A stretch of 64,000 nucleotides of DNA from Acidobacteriota bacterium (GCA_022826825.1 JAJDUD010000059.1:1-64000); one strand, 5' to 3'. Numbered from the stretch's first letter, positions 9,004-17,577 are shown. Notes: generated by a model not told the origin, from the sequence alone. Numbers and translations are program-made.

Positions 9004-9110
9004 TTCTCGCGGTAGCGGCCTCCAGACCGGCATCGTGGCGTGACGGCTTGGAACGCCGGCCTCCGGCCGGCACCGCTCCGCTTCAGCGGAGCGAACCGCG
9101 TTTCGCCAGT
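9004..9110. repeat. Hairpin repeat fragments in convergent junction
   Basis: This part of the 8984-9448 convergent gap holds a partial 50-bp-type unit (gcctccagaccggcatcg near 9020). A terminal hairpin of the composite family follows (cttggaacgccggcctccgg near 9048), then a second stem-loop, cgctccgcttcagcggagcg. The gap between the lipoprotein and the aminotransferase otherwise consists of the full composite copy at 9145-9404. No gene is supported in it. Confidence 0.65.
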
Positions 9111-9144
9111 TTGGGTTGATGGCGCGCTCGGCTTGGAACGCCGG

Positions 9145-9404
9145 CCAGTTGCTGTGAAAATGCAGTCCGGCGGGTCGGTCAACCGCCGTGATGGCGCCGC
9201 CGGCTTGGAACGCCGACCTCCGGTCGGCACAGCGGGCCGAAGGCCCGCGGGCGGCGCGCCGCTATTCGCCCTGGGTGACAGAGGTCCGGGAGCGTCCCAT
9301 CCGCCCGGTTGCACCGAGAGAGAACCATCCCGCAGGTCGGCGCCCCGCCGTGCGCTGCGCAGTCGCGCAGCGCGTGCCGACCAGAGGTCGGCGTTCCAAG
9401 CCGG
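9145..9404 (+). repeat. Composite intergenic repeat, copy 1 (core in flipped orientation)
   Basis: Copy 1 of an element of about 260 bp. A flank block beginning ccagttgctgtgaaaatgca is followed by a core bounded by 29-bp inverted repeats at 9202-9230 and 9374-9402, which agree at 28 of 29 positions. Each inverted repeat contains its own hairpin (gccgacctccggtcggc). Relative to the flank block, the core runs in the opposite direction from copies 2 and 3: the gcaccgagag motif reads forward here and reverse there. The element sits between two convergent genes. Confidence 0.8.
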
Positions 9405-9448
9405 CGCGCCGCTCGGGCGGCCTGGAGAGTCCCGCCGCGGGGACGTGA

Positions 9449-10642
9449 CTACCGCGCCGCGAAGAACCGCTGGATCCGGCCGACGCCCTCATCGATCACC
9501 ACGTCCGAGGTCGCGTAGCTGAGCCGCAGATGGGCGTCGTGCCCGAACGCCACGCCCGGCACCGTCGCGACCCGCTGCTCGTCCAGCAGCGCCGCGGCGA
9601 GCTCGCCCGACCCCTCACCCGGGCGGAGCACCGCCTCGAAGCTCGGGAACAGGTAGAACCCGCCGTCGGGGGCGCCGCAGCGGACGCCCTCGATGGCCAG
9701 CAGGCCGTCGCGCATCCGCACCATCCGGCGCGCGAACTCCTCGGTCATCCAGGCGAAGCCGGCGGGGTCCGCGGTCACCGCGGCGAGCGCCGCCTTCTGT
9801 GAGATGGAACTGGCGTTCGAGGTCATCTGGCTCTGGAGCGAGGCGGCGCCCTTGATGACCTTTTCCGGGCCGATCGCCCAGCCGAGCCGCCAGCCCGTCA
9901 TCGCGTAGGTCTTGGAGGCCCCGCCGGCGATGACGAACCGGTGCCCCAGGATATCCTGCATCCGGCGGTAGCACCCCTCCGGGGCCGGCTCGAAGGTGAG
10001 CCGCGCGTAGGTGTCGTCCCAGAGCAGGTAGGCGTCGGCCTCGAGCGCCAGGTTGGCGACGTCCTCCAGCTCGCCCGGCGAGAGCATCACGCCCGACGGG
10101 TTCCCCGGGATGTTCAGGATGATGCACCGGGTCCGGTCGGTCACCGCCGGCTCGATGACGGCCCGGGTGGGCCGGAACCAGCCCTCCTCGCCGGCGCAGG
10201 CCAGCACCGGGGACGCCCCGGTGATCTTCACCTGCTCGGGGAAAGTCGGCCAGAACGGCGTGGGGATGACCACCTCGTCGCCTTCCTCGCAGGTCGCGAG
10301 CAGCAGCCCGGTGAGCGCGTGCTTCCCGCCCGAGGTGACGAGGACGTTCGCGGCCCCGAAGTCGAGGTCGAAGTCCCGCCGGTAGGCGTCGGCCACCGCC
10401 GCCCGCAGGTCGGGAGCGCCGGGGTTCGGGGTGTAGCGGGTGTAGCCCGACTCGATGGCCCGGATCCCCGCCTCCCGCGCCACCGACGGGGTGTCGAAGT
10501 CGGGCTGTCCGGCGGAGAAGTCCACGACGTCCTCCCCGGCGGCCTTGAGGCGCATCGCCTCCGCCATCACCGCCATCGTGGGCGAGGGCGAGATCGCGCC
10601 GACGCGCGCGGAAACGTGGATTCCGGAATCGGTCATGGGCAA
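9449..10642 (-). CDS. Pyridoxal-phosphate aminotransferase, aspartate aminotransferase-like (class I)
   Basis: A 397-aa cytoplasmic fold-type I aminotransferase. Lys244 in GGASKTYAMTGWRLG is the Schiff-base lysine and the downstream Arg pattern is normal. NIPGNPSG (177-184) supplies the PLP-contacting Asn, and DDTYARL (209-215) the Asp/Tyr pair. The opening SARVGAISPSPTMAV and length match the I-gamma aspartate aminotransferases common outside enterobacteria. Likely reaction: transfer of the amino group between aspartate and 2-oxoglutarate, although prephenate or other aromatic substrates are known for the group. The start at 10642 overlaps no neighbour. The gene begins only 12 bp after the coaD stop, suggesting a leftward rsmD-coaD-aminotransferase transcript. 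Confidence 0.88.
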   Translation of the reverse strand: MPMTDSGIHVSARVGAISPSPTMAVMAEAMRLKAAGEDVVDFSAGQPDFDTPSVAREAGIRAIESGYTRYTPNPGAPDLRAAVADAYRRDFDLDFGAANVLVTSGGKHALTGLLLATCEEGDEVVIPTPFWPTFPEQVKITGASPVLACAGEEGWFRPTRAVIEPAVTDRTRCIILNIPGNPSGVMLSPGELEDVANLALEADAYLLWDDTYARLTFEPAPEGCYRRMQDILGHRFVIAGGASKTYAMTGWRLGWAIGPEKVIKGAASLQSQMTSNASSISQKAALAAVTADPAGFAWMTEEFARRMVRMRDGLLAIEGVRCGAPDGGFYLFPSFEAVLRPGEGSGELAAALLDEQRVATVPGVAFGHDAHLRLSYATSDVVIDEGVGRIQRFFAAR

Positions 10643-10653
10643 CTCGGGGTCGG

Positions 10654-11214
10654 TCAGGCGTCCGTCGCGGACTCGGGGGCGGCGGGGAACTTCTCGGCGA
10701 GGCGCTCGGCCACCGGCTCGGGGACGAGGCCGCGGACGTCGCCGGAAAGCGCGGTGATCTCCTTGATCAGGCGTGAGCTGACGTAGGAATACTCCTCCGC
10801 CGGAGTCAGGAAGACGGTCTCCACCTCGGGCGCCAGCCGGCGGTTCATGAGGGCCATCTGGAACTCGTACTCGAAGTCCGAGACCGCCCGGATGCCGCGC
10901 ACGATCGCCGCGGCGCCGCGGCGCCGGGCGTAGTCCACGAGGAGCCCCGAAAACGCGTCCGCCTCCACCCCCGGGTCGTCCGCGAAGGTGGCGCGGATGA
11001 AGTCGAGACGCTCGGCGACCGTGAAGAGCGGCGCCTTGCCGGTGTTGTGGAGCACCGCGACGACCACCCGGTCGAACTGCCGGGCCGCCCGCCGGATGAT
11101 GTCCACGTGCCCGAGCGTCAGTGGGTCGAAGGACCCCGGGCAGATGGCCAGGCGGGAGGTGGGTTCCAAGTTCAGCGCCGGTGCTTGAGGGGGGACGCGG
11201 ACGAAACCTAGCAT
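10654..11214 (-). CDS. coaD: Phosphopantetheine adenylyltransferase
   Basis: CoaD transfers AMP from ATP to 4'-phosphopantetheine, giving dephospho-CoA in CoA synthesis. The nucleotidyltransferase motif GSFDPLTLGHVDII lies near residues 27-40, with the ATP-binding T/GH signature. RGIRAVSDFEYEFQMA and the C-terminal SYVSSRLIKEI (the ISS-type ATP loop) follow. From the ATG at 11214 the product is 186 aa, about 20 residues longer at the N-terminus than typical CoaD. A TTG nearer the first strand is an alternative start, and neither has a strong ribosome site. The gene follows rsmD on the same strand after a 163-bp gap, a pairing common in bacteria. Confidence 0.95.
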   Translation of the reverse strand: MLGFVRVPPQAPALNLEPTSRLAICPGSFDPLTLGHVDIIRRAARQFDRVVVAVLHNTGKAPLFTVAERLDFIRATFADDPGVEADAFSGLLVDYARRRGAAAIVRGIRAVSDFEYEFQMALMNRRLAPEVETVFLTPAEEYSYVSSRLIKEITALSGDVRGLVPEPVAERLAEKFPAAPESATDA

Positions 11215-11377
11215 ACGGGCGCGCCCCGGGAACAGGAAGGCAGTGGGCGGCGCCCCGGGTCGCGCAATGCCGGGCGATCGGGCCGGATCACCGCCCAAAA
11301 CCGCATCTTCACTCCGACTTTTCCACATTTCGGCCGAATTGGGCCGTCAGGCGGGAAAAAACCGGACGCGTTTACGT

Positions 11378-12031
11378 CTAGGTAAGTGTGTCCACCATCT
11401 CGCTCGTCTCTCCCCGCCGGTACAGGGAGAACGCGCCGTCTCCGGCGGTGGTGGTCCGGACCTTCACCCCGAAGGGTGGACACGCCTCCCCCTGGGGCTC
11501 GCTTTCCGGCCAGGCGACCACGCGCGCCGGCGACGTCCAGGACGAGCGGTGCTCCGCCACCACCAGGGGCGCGAGGCCGACGGCCCCCTGCAGCAGTTCC
11601 ACCCCCTGCTCCGATTCCCAGACCTCCCACGGCGGATCGAGGAACGCCACGTCGAACTCCCTTCCGGCCCCGAGAAAGCGGCGCAACTCCCGGAGCGCAT
11701 CGCCAACCACCAGCTCGAAGCCGTCCGTCCCGAGCCGGGCCGCATTGCGCTCGATCAATCGGCCGAGCCGCGGAGACCGCTCCACGAACAAGCACTCGCG
11801 GGCGCCGCGCGAGAGCGCCTCGAACCCCAGGGTCCCCACCCCCGCGCACAGGTCGAGGACACGAGCGCCGGGCAGTTCCTCGTCCAGCACCGCGAAGAGG
11901 CTCTTCCGCAGCCGGACCGCCGTCGGCCGGGCCCGCTCGGCCGCCGGCGCCGGCCCGCGGCGGGAATCGCCGCGCGGGGGACCGGTCAGGACCCGGCCGC
12001 CGAACACACCACCCGCGATCCGCACGCTCAC
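11378..12031 (-). CDS. rsmD: 16S rRNA (guanine(966)-N2)-methyltransferase
   Basis: RsmD methylates G966 of 16S rRNA during small-subunit assembly. The 217-aa protein opens with MSVRIAGGVFGGRVL, the usual RsmD N-terminal strand with basic residues. RPTAVRLRKSLFAVL matches the conserved RPT..R.R..LF..L block. The SAM-binding motif DLCAGVGTLGFEALSRGA is at 60-77, and the catalytic DPPW at 132-135 replaces the more common DPPY. The GTP/CoA-pathway neighbour coaD lies downstream, as in many genomes. The start is 71 bp from a divergent gene of unknown function. Confidence 0.93.
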   Translation of the reverse strand: MSVRIAGGVFGGRVLTGPPRGDSRRGPAPAAERARPTAVRLRKSLFAVLDEELPGARVLDLCAGVGTLGFEALSRGARECLFVERSPRLGRLIERNAARLGTDGFELVVGDALRELRRFLGAGREFDVAFLDPPWEVWESEQGVELLQGAVGLAPLVVAEHRSSWTSPARVVAWPESEPQGEACPPFGVKVRTTTAGDGAFSLYRRGETSEMVDTLT

Positions 12032-12102
12032 CGTCGGATCCCCCCTTCACCCACACGCAGCCGGCTCCCCCGGAGTCGGGCGTCTTGCCTCCAGGAGCGA
12101 TC

Positions 12103-13296
12103 ATGCCAACCTCCCTCCCCCTCCCTGATCCAACCCGACGTCCCGCCCGGCTCGCCCCGGAGGCCGTCCAGACGCCCCGGGTACGGCGGGCGCGGCTGCC
12201 CGGGACGGTCGCCGGCCGCTCGGAACTTCGGCCCGCCGTCGCCGTCTCCGCCGAACTCTCTCCGGACGGGAGGGGCGGCGAATGGGACCTGTCGCGCGGG
12301 CACATCCTGCGTTGGCTGGAGGCGCACGTCGGCCCCCTTCCCCCCGGTTTCGACGCCGCGTCGCGTCCGGAGGGTGCGAAAGTCCATGTGGAGCGCCATC
12401 GGTCGGCAGGCGCCATCGTACGAGCCGTCGACCGGGAGGCGGGATCGAGCCGCTACTTCGGGGTCTCGCTCGAAGCGGGCGCCTTCGCCGGACTGGCTGC
12501 CTGGAAGGCGGTCGTAATCCTCTTCCGCGCCGGAGCGACGAGCCAGGTCCGCGCCATGCTCTTTGCGCCGCGCCGCCGCCTGGACCAGCGGAATGCGCCG
12601 CTGTGGGTACCCGGCATCGTTCGCTGGCTCGCGCGTTCCCCGGGGCTCACCGACTACGGCTGGCGGCTGCTCCCGGCCCCCTGGATCATCCAGAACGAGG
12701 AGGGCGTGGAGGGGCTGATCCACCTCATCGGAAGCCGGCGCCGAACGCGTCCGGTCTTCGCCACCGGGCTCGGGCCGCGGGAAACGAACCCGGAGTCGGC
12801 TCCCGTCGATCTCTGGGACCTGGCGCACCGGACCGTGGGCCTCGCGCACGTCGCGGTGCTGACGGGCCCCATGACCTACGCGCTGACGGATCGGGTGGGA
12901 CGCAAGTACAGCGTCTTCGGGAACGCCGTCCGCACCTACCGGCCAGGCTGCGTCATCGGGGATCGCGTGACGGAACACCCCATGGCGCTCCCCGAGACGG
13001 TGCGCCGCTGGCGCGCCGGGGGCCCGCATGACTTCGCCGTCTTCCTGACGCGGGAGGCGGCGCGCGCCAGCATCGCCCGGCAGGCGACCCGGGAGACCTG
13101 GTTCCCCGAGTCCGTCGAGGCCGAGTCCCGGGAGGCGGAGGGGCTCCTCGGCACGCCGGATCCCTTCGGGGATGCCCTCCGCCGCCCGGCGGCGGACGGG
13201 GACGCCGTCCATCCGGTGGGCGCGGGCGAGGACGCGCCGAGCGCGCCGGACGAGGAGGAGGCGGAAGCGCCGGCCGCGGAGGCCCGGGCAAGTTGA
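12103..13296 (+). CDS. Unrecognised 397-aa protein with acidic C-terminal tail
   Basis: The ATG at 12103 follows GGAG at a fitting distance. I do not recognise the family. The N-terminal third (about 50-130) looks like an alpha/beta domain (WDLSRGHILRWLEAHVG). The centre has a well-ordered block: VFATGLGPRE, then DLAHRTVGLAHVAVLTG, then LTDRVGRKYSVFGNAVRTY and RPG...EHPMALP. That is the kind of conserved core expected of a folded domain. Residues from about 345 are an Asp/Glu/Ala-rich, probably disordered tail. There is no signal peptide or membrane helix, so it is probably cytoplasmic. It is divergent from rsmD, with 71 bp between, and shares no operon with a known gene. No function is proposed. 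Confidence 0.7.
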   Translation: MPTSLPLPDPTRRPARLAPEAVQTPRVRRARLPGTVAGRSELRPAVAVSAELSPDGRGGEWDLSRGHILRWLEAHVGPLPPGFDAASRPEGAKVHVERHRSAGAIVRAVDREAGSSRYFGVSLEAGAFAGLAAWKAVVILFRAGATSQVRAMLFAPRRRLDQRNAPLWVPGIVRWLARSPGLTDYGWRLLPAPWIIQNEEGVEGLIHLIGSRRRTRPVFATGLGPRETNPESAPVDLWDLAHRTVGLAHVAVLTGPMTYALTDRVGRKYSVFGNAVRTYRPGCVIGDRVTEHPMALPETVRRWRAGGPHDFAVFLTREAARASIARQATRETWFPESVEAESREAEGLLGTPDPFGDALRRPAADGDAVHPVGAGEDAPSAPDEEEAEAPAAEARAS

Positions 13297-13387
13297 GCGT
13301 TCGGCTGCTGTGCGACGGCGCATCGTTGCGAGACCCCACACCCGCCACCCCTGCTAGCATGGCGCTCAACGGTCGGAGAATGCCCCG

Positions 13388-13756
13388 ATGAGCGAGTCCA
13401 GGTGGGGGAAAGCCAGGGACTGCACCGTTCCCGTCCTGCTGGGAACGCTGATCGTGGCGCTGTTCTACACGACGGCGAGCACTCACGGCCGGATGGCCGA
13501 GATGGAGAACCGGCTCGGAGAGCGGATCAACGGGCTCGCGGACGAGACCCATGAGATGGGCAAACGCCTCTCGGCCCGGATCAACGAGATGGAGTCCAGA
13601 CTCTCGGATCGGATCCATGGGGTGGAAAAGAGCCTGTCGGATCGGATGAGCGGGATGGAGAAGAGACTCGCGGATCGGATCACCCGGCTGGAGCCCCTGA
13701 TGGAGATTCATCTGGAGGCGCACTCGACACAGCCTGCGTCCGGTGGACTTCGGTAG
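13388..13756 (+). CDS. Small membrane-anchored hendecad coiled-coil protein
   Basis: A 122-aa protein whose ATG is preceded by GGAG. One transmembrane helix spans about residues 13-30 (TVPVLLGTLIVALFYTTA), and the rest is a coiled coil. Four near-perfect 11-residue repeats are visible: SARINEMESRL, SDRIHGVEKSL, SDRMSGMEKRL and ADRITRLEPLM. Hendecads favour a right-handed or straight coil rather than a classical heptad coil. The family is unknown. Membrane-tethered spacers, tail-fibre-like parts and surface-exclusion proteins can look like this, but nothing nearby supports a specific role. The repeats in DNA suggest recent tandem expansion. Confidence 0.65.
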   Translation: MSESRWGKARDCTVPVLLGTLIVALFYTTASTHGRMAEMENRLGERINGLADETHEMGKRLSARINEMESRLSDRIHGVEKSLSDRMSGMEKRLADRITRLEPLMEIHLEAHSTQPASGGLR

Positions 13757-13808
13757 GGAACGCGGGGATGCCGGTTCGCCGAGCCGGTCGAGGTAGGGTC
13801 CCGTCACG

Positions 13809-14249
13809 GTGATGATCGAGAGCACCCTTCCGGACACGCCCCGCGCCGGGGTTCGGGCGGAACTGGAGATCGACAACGCCCGCCTGCGCGCCGACTACCT
13901 GCAGGAGACGCGGATGCTCACCGCTACCGAGGTCCGTACCGGGTCGGGCCTGAACCCCAAGATCGGCAGCGAGTCGGCGTCCGACTGGAAACGGGAGGGC
14001 AGGATCTTCGCCGTCCGTCATGGCGGACGGGACCTCTACCCGGCGTTCCAGTTTGCAGACGGACAGCCGCGAAGGGTGATCAAGGACATCCTGGCCCAAA
14101 TGCCTCGATGGGCAACGCCCTGGCAGATCGCTCTGTGGTTCGCCTCCGGCAACGGCTGGCTGGACGGGGACACCCCCGAAGAGCGGCTCGACGCCCCCGG
14201 CGAGGTCGTTGAGGCCGCCCTGCGTCTGGCCACCCCGGCCGAGGGCTGA
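13809..14249 (+). CDS. Possible ParS/MbcA/Xre-type antitoxin-like protein
   Basis: A 146-aa (GTG start) or 145-aa (ATG at 13812) protein. TATEVRTGSGLNPKIGSESASDWKREGRIF resembles a helix-turn-helix-like recognition segment of phage or antitoxin regulators. The C-terminal block from PRWATPWQIALWFASGNGWL to VVEAALR resembles the C-terminal domain of ParS/MbcA/Xre antitoxins, where W..A.WF....WL.G..P...L recurs. Such antitoxins normally sit next to a RES-domain toxin. None is present: upstream is the coiled-coil protein, downstream is repeat DNA. It is therefore either an orphan or a related regulator. The family call is tentative. Confidence 0.45.
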   Translation: MMIESTLPDTPRAGVRAELEIDNARLRADYLQETRMLTATEVRTGSGLNPKIGSESASDWKREGRIFAVRHGGRDLYPAFQFADGQPRRVIKDILAQMPRWATPWQIALWFASGNGWLDGDTPEERLDAPGEVVEAALRLATPAEG

Positions 14250-14316
14250 CGGACCCGACGGCGTTCCGAGCCGTCCGTAGCGTGAGGGTGCGTGGGGTCG
14301 CGATGTGCGCGGCGCG

Positions 14317-14577
14317 CCAGTTGCTGTGAAAGAGGAGCCCGAAGGGTCGGCCGAGCGCCTCGATGGCGCCGCCGGCTGGGAACGCCGACCTCTGGTCGGC
14401 ACGCGCTGCGCGACCGCGCAGCGCACGGCACGGCGCTGACCTGCGGGATGGTTCTCTCTCTCGGTGCAACCGGGCGGAGGGAACGCTCCCGGACCTCTGT
14501 CGCCCAAGGCGAATAGCGGCGCGTCGTCCGCGGGCCTGCGGCCCGCTGTGCCGACCGGAGGTCGGCGTTCCAAGCCG
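14317..14577 (+). repeat. Composite intergenic repeat, copy 2
   Basis: The element opens with the flank block ccagttgctgtgaaagagga. The core is bounded by 29-bp inverted repeats at 14374-14402 and 14548-14576. Inside are the stem-loop gcgctgcgcgaccgcgcagc and the motif tctctcggtgcaaccgggcg. Core orientation relative to the flank is the same as copy 3 and opposite to copy 1. It fills most of the 14250-14668 gap between the convergent antitoxin-like and recG genes. Confidence 0.8.
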
Positions 14578-14603
14578 GGGGTGTCATCGGGACATGCAGC
14601 TCT

Positions 14604-14662
14604 ACGCGCTTGCGGCCCTGCGGGCCGCGTGCCGACCGGAGGTCGGCGTTCCAAGCCGGCGC
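14604..14662. repeat. Single terminal-hairpin unit of the composite repeat family
   Basis: A solo end unit next to copy 2. A G/C stem around gcggccctgcgggccgc is followed by gtgccgaccggaggtcggcg and ttccaagccggcgcg. It lies directly at the 3' end of recG and may act as a transcription barrier for it. No gene is present. Confidence 0.6.
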
Positions 14663-14668
14663 GTCGCC

Positions 14669-16858
14669 TTACCCGCCCGCCGTGAGGCCGAACCGTTCGC
14701 CCCAGGTCTTCTGGACGTGGGCGAGGATGCGGGTGCCCTCGTCGGTTTCCACGGCGGGCGACGCCAGGAAATCGCTCGCCTCCTTGCGGGCGAGGCGGAG
14801 GAACTCGGCGTCCCGGATGATGTCGGCCACCCGGAACGGGGGGATGCCCGACTGCCGGGTGCCGAGGAAGTCGCCGGGACCGCGGATGGCGAGGTCCTCC
14901 TCGGCGATCCGGAAGCCGTCGGTGGTCGCCTCCAGCACCTCGAGGCGGCGGCGCGCGGAGTCCGTCGGCTTCCCTCCCACCACCAGGATGGCCGTGGCCG
15001 GGTCGGAACCCCGCCCCACCCGGCCGCGGAGCTGGTGGAGCTGCGCGAGGCCGAAGCGCTCGGCGTGCTCGACGACCATCACCGTGGCGTTCGGCACGTC
15101 CACGCCCACCTCGATCACGGTGGTGGCGACGAGCACGTCGAGCTCCCCGGAGGCGAACGCGCTCATCACCCGCTCGCGGCGCGCCGCGGGGACCCGGCCG
15201 TGGACGAGGTCCACCCGCAGGCCGCGGAAGGGGCCCTGGGACAGTTCCCGGAACCGGGCCTCGACCCCCGCCCCGGGCAGTTCCTCGGACTCGTCGATGA
15301 GCGGACAGACGTAGAAGGCCTGCCGGCCCTTCCGCACCTCCTCGCGGACCCGCGCGTACACGTCGGAGAGGCCAGCCGCATCGCGGATCAGGGTGCCCAC
15401 CGGCTGGCGTCCCGGGGGGAGTTCGCGGAGTTCGGACAGGTCGAGGTCCCCGTGGAGGGCCATGGTCAGGGTGCGGGGGATCGGCGTCGCGGTCATCACC
15501 AGCAGGTCCGCGCCGCCGCCCCGTTCGACGAGCGTGCGGCGCTGCGCGACCCCGAACCGGTGCTGCTCGTCCACGATGGCGAAGCCGAGGTCCCGGAACC
15601 GGGCGCCCTCCTGGATCAGCGAATGCGTGCCGACCACGAACTGGGCCCAGCCGCTCGCCACCGCCTGCAGCGTGTCGCGGCGCTCCGCGGCGCCGAGTCC
15701 CGCGGTGAGCAGCACGACCCGGATGCGGTGCGGTTCGAGGAGCGCCCGGATGGTCGCGAAGTGCTGCTCGGCGAGGACCTCGGTGGGCGCCATGAGCGCC
15801 ACCTGCGCCCCGTGGTGGATGACGATGAGCGCCGCGATGACCGCCACGATCGTCTTCCCGGAACCCACGTCGCCCTGGAGCAGCCGCCGCATGGCGAGCG
15901 GGGACCGGAACTCCTCCGCGATCGTGGCGAGGGCGTCCCGCTGCGACGACGTCAGGCGGAAGGGCAGCACCCGGCGGACGAGGTCCCGGAGGTCGTCGTC
16001 CACGGTGAAGGTGTGCCGGCCCGGGCGGCCCACCCGGTCCTGCCGGCGGCGCAGCCGGAGCCCGAGGGCGAAGACGAAGAACTCCTCGAGGATGAGCCGC
16101 TGATGGGCGCTCGAGCGCCGGCGCTCGAACTCGGCCAGCGAGGCCCCGTCCGGAGGGAAGTGCACCGCTTCGAGCGCCTGCCCGCGGGAGGGCAGCCCCA
16201 TCCGTCCGACCAGCTCCTCGGGGAGCTGACCCGGACCCACCGCGGCGCCGTCCTCGAGCAGCCGGTGGAGGACGGTGCGCAGGAGCCGCGGCGTCAGGGA
16301 ACCCACGCGCTCGTAGATGGGCACGATCCGGCCCGCATGGGCGCCGGGTTCGGAACCGCCGACAGCGGGTTCCGCGGGGGCGCCGCCGGCCTCCGGGAGG
16401 CCCGCCGGCGAGCCCGCGGCGGCCCCCTCCCGCTCGCCGGTCACCAGTTCGTAGCCGGGATTCGCGAACTCGGGGACCGCCCCGGCGAAGGGCCGCTTGA
16501 CCTTCCCGAACAGCAGCACCCGCTGGCCCGGCCTCAGGATCTGCTTCAGATGGACCTGGTTGAACCAGGTCGCCTTCACCGGGCCGCTCGCGTCGTGTCC
16601 CCGCAGTTCGACGATGCGCAGGTTGCGCCGCCGGGTCGGGCGGACGTTGAGCGACGCGATCAGGACTTCCGCCGCCGCGGAGTCGCCGTCGGCCAGTTCG
16701 CCGACGGAACGGCGCTCGCTCCGGTCCTCGTAGCGGAAGGGCAACCGCAGCAGCAGGTCGCCGGCCCGGACGATCCCGACCTCGGCGAGCGCGGCCGCCC
16801 GCCGCGGACCCACGCCGGGCAGGAACCGGACCTCGGTGTCCGGCGTGATTCCGGTCAA
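14669..16858 (-). CDS. recG: ATP-dependent DNA helicase RecG
   Basis: RecG remodels stalled replication forks and branch-migrates Holliday junctions. The 729-aa protein has the N-terminal wedge/OB region with RFLPGVGPRRAAAL. Then come the helicase lobes: Walker A in QGDVGSGKTIVAV, motif Ia MAPTEVLAEQH, the DEAD-like box DEQHRFGV, TATPIPRTL, and the C-terminal QLRGRVGRG. The C-terminal TRQSGIPPFRVADIIRD block is typical of RecG and separates it from PriA and Mfd. The start is a TTG at 16858, supported by where the wedge domain begins. A low-complexity Gly/Ala/Pro insert near residues 135-165 lies within the wedge region. It is the likely leader or partner of the secreted-protein gene, 22 bp upstream on the same strand. 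Confidence 0.95.
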   Translation of the reverse strand: MTGITPDTEVRFLPGVGPRRAAALAEVGIVRAGDLLLRLPFRYEDRSERRSVGELADGDSAAAEVLIASLNVRPTRRRNLRIVELRGHDASGPVKATWFNQVHLKQILRPGQRVLLFGKVKRPFAGAVPEFANPGYELVTGEREGAAAGSPAGLPEAGGAPAEPAVGGSEPGAHAGRIVPIYERVGSLTPRLLRTVLHRLLEDGAAVGPGQLPEELVGRMGLPSRGQALEAVHFPPDGASLAEFERRRSSAHQRLILEEFFVFALGLRLRRRQDRVGRPGRHTFTVDDDLRDLVRRVLPFRLTSSQRDALATIAEEFRSPLAMRRLLQGDVGSGKTIVAVIAALIVIHHGAQVALMAPTEVLAEQHFATIRALLEPHRIRVVLLTAGLGAAERRDTLQAVASGWAQFVVGTHSLIQEGARFRDLGFAIVDEQHRFGVAQRRTLVERGGGADLLVMTATPIPRTLTMALHGDLDLSELRELPPGRQPVGTLIRDAAGLSDVYARVREEVRKGRQAFYVCPLIDESEELPGAGVEARFRELSQGPFRGLRVDLVHGRVPAARRERVMSAFASGELDVLVATTVIEVGVDVPNATVMVVEHAERFGLAQLHQLRGRVGRGSDPATAILVVGGKPTDSARRRLEVLEATTDGFRIAEEDLAIRGPGDFLGTRQSGIPPFRVADIIRDAEFLRLARKEASDFLASPAVETDEGTRILAHVQKTWGERFGLTAGG

Positions 16859-16880
16859 GGTCGAAGTGGCGGGAAGCCGG

Positions 16881-17543
16881 TCAGGGAGGGGCGGGCAGGA
16901 GCACGACTTCTCCGGCCCTCAGCTCGATCCCGGCGAGTCCCGCCGGCAGGGGGAAGGGCTCCCCGTCGAGGATGGGACCACGGACCTGCTCGAGTCCGGA
17001 CTGGGAAAAGCCGACCAGTCCCCCGAGCACCGCTTCGGCGATGACTTCGGGCGGGAGTTCCACTCCGGCGACGGTTCCCGCGAGGATCGTGACCGTCCCC
17101 GAACCCCCGGCGCCCCGCACCTCCACGGCGAGGTCCACGGGTTGCGGCGGCGTGCCCGGCGGCGGGGCGAACGGACCGAGCACCGCGCCCAGCCGTTCCG
17201 CATCCACCCGGCCGGTGAGGTGCGCCTCGCCGGGGAGGAGCCGGACGTGAACCCCCGTCAGGCCCGCCTGCTCCGTCAGGAACGCGGTGAGCTGGACGGA
17301 CCCGAGGAGCGCGTTCACCTCGCCCTCCGAGAGGACGACCGGCTCCTGCGATCCGGACCGGATCTGGAAGATCTTGAGCCAGGCGCCGCCCTCGAGTGGA
17401 TCGGCGGGCGGCGCCGGAGACTGCTGGCCAGGAGCCGCCGCACCGAGGAGCGGCGCCGCGGCGAGGAGCAGGAGAACGGGGCGCAAGGAACGGGAGGATT
17501 CTAGGCATCGCGACGCCCGGAGGCCATGGCACGTGTTCCCCAT
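16881..17543 (-). CDS. Secreted protein of unknown function upstream of recG
   Basis: About 220 aa from the ATG at 17543. The start is uncertain, and a TTG at 17486 just before the signal sequence is an alternative. The hydrophobic stretch LRPVLLLLAAAPLLGAAAPG is a plausible Sec signal peptide. The mature domain alternates short beta-strand-like segments (VVLSEGEVNALLGS, VHVRLLPGEAHLTGRV, VDLAVEVRGAGGSGTVTI, GIELRAGEVVLLPAPP). That pattern resembles lipid-binding tubular or LmeA/DUF2993-like periplasmic proteins, a comparison of pattern only. The family is not recognised. It is 22 bp upstream of recG on the same strand and divergent from the RelB-like gene, 34 bp away. Confidence 0.6.
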   Translation of the reverse strand: MGNTCHGLRASRCLESSRSLRPVLLLLAAAPLLGAAAPGQQSPAPPADPLEGGAWLKIFQIRSGSQEPVVLSEGEVNALLGSVQLTAFLTEQAGLTGVHVRLLPGEAHLTGRVDAERLGAVLGPFAPPPGTPPQPVDLAVEVRGAGGSGTVTILAGTVAGVELPPEVIAEAVLGGLVGFSQSGLEQVRGPILDGEPFPLPAGLAGIELRAGEVVLLPAPP

Positions 17544-17577
17544 TCGTGCTACATTTGCGCTCGCGGAACGAAGTCCC

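Noticed and set aside
9145-9404. CRISPR array
   Set aside because: The repeated units are palindromic and dispersed across the window, not regularly spaced, and no cas genes are present.
13680-14654. A 324-codon minus-strand frame over the antitoxin-like gene and composite repeat
   Set aside because: Residue strings such as GLERRPPVGT and GGRRSKP are translations of the repeat hairpins and recur at every repeat site.
14363-17044. An 893-codon plus-strand frame across recG and the repeat
   Set aside because: It begins inside the composite repeat and runs antisense to recG, with no recognisable domain.
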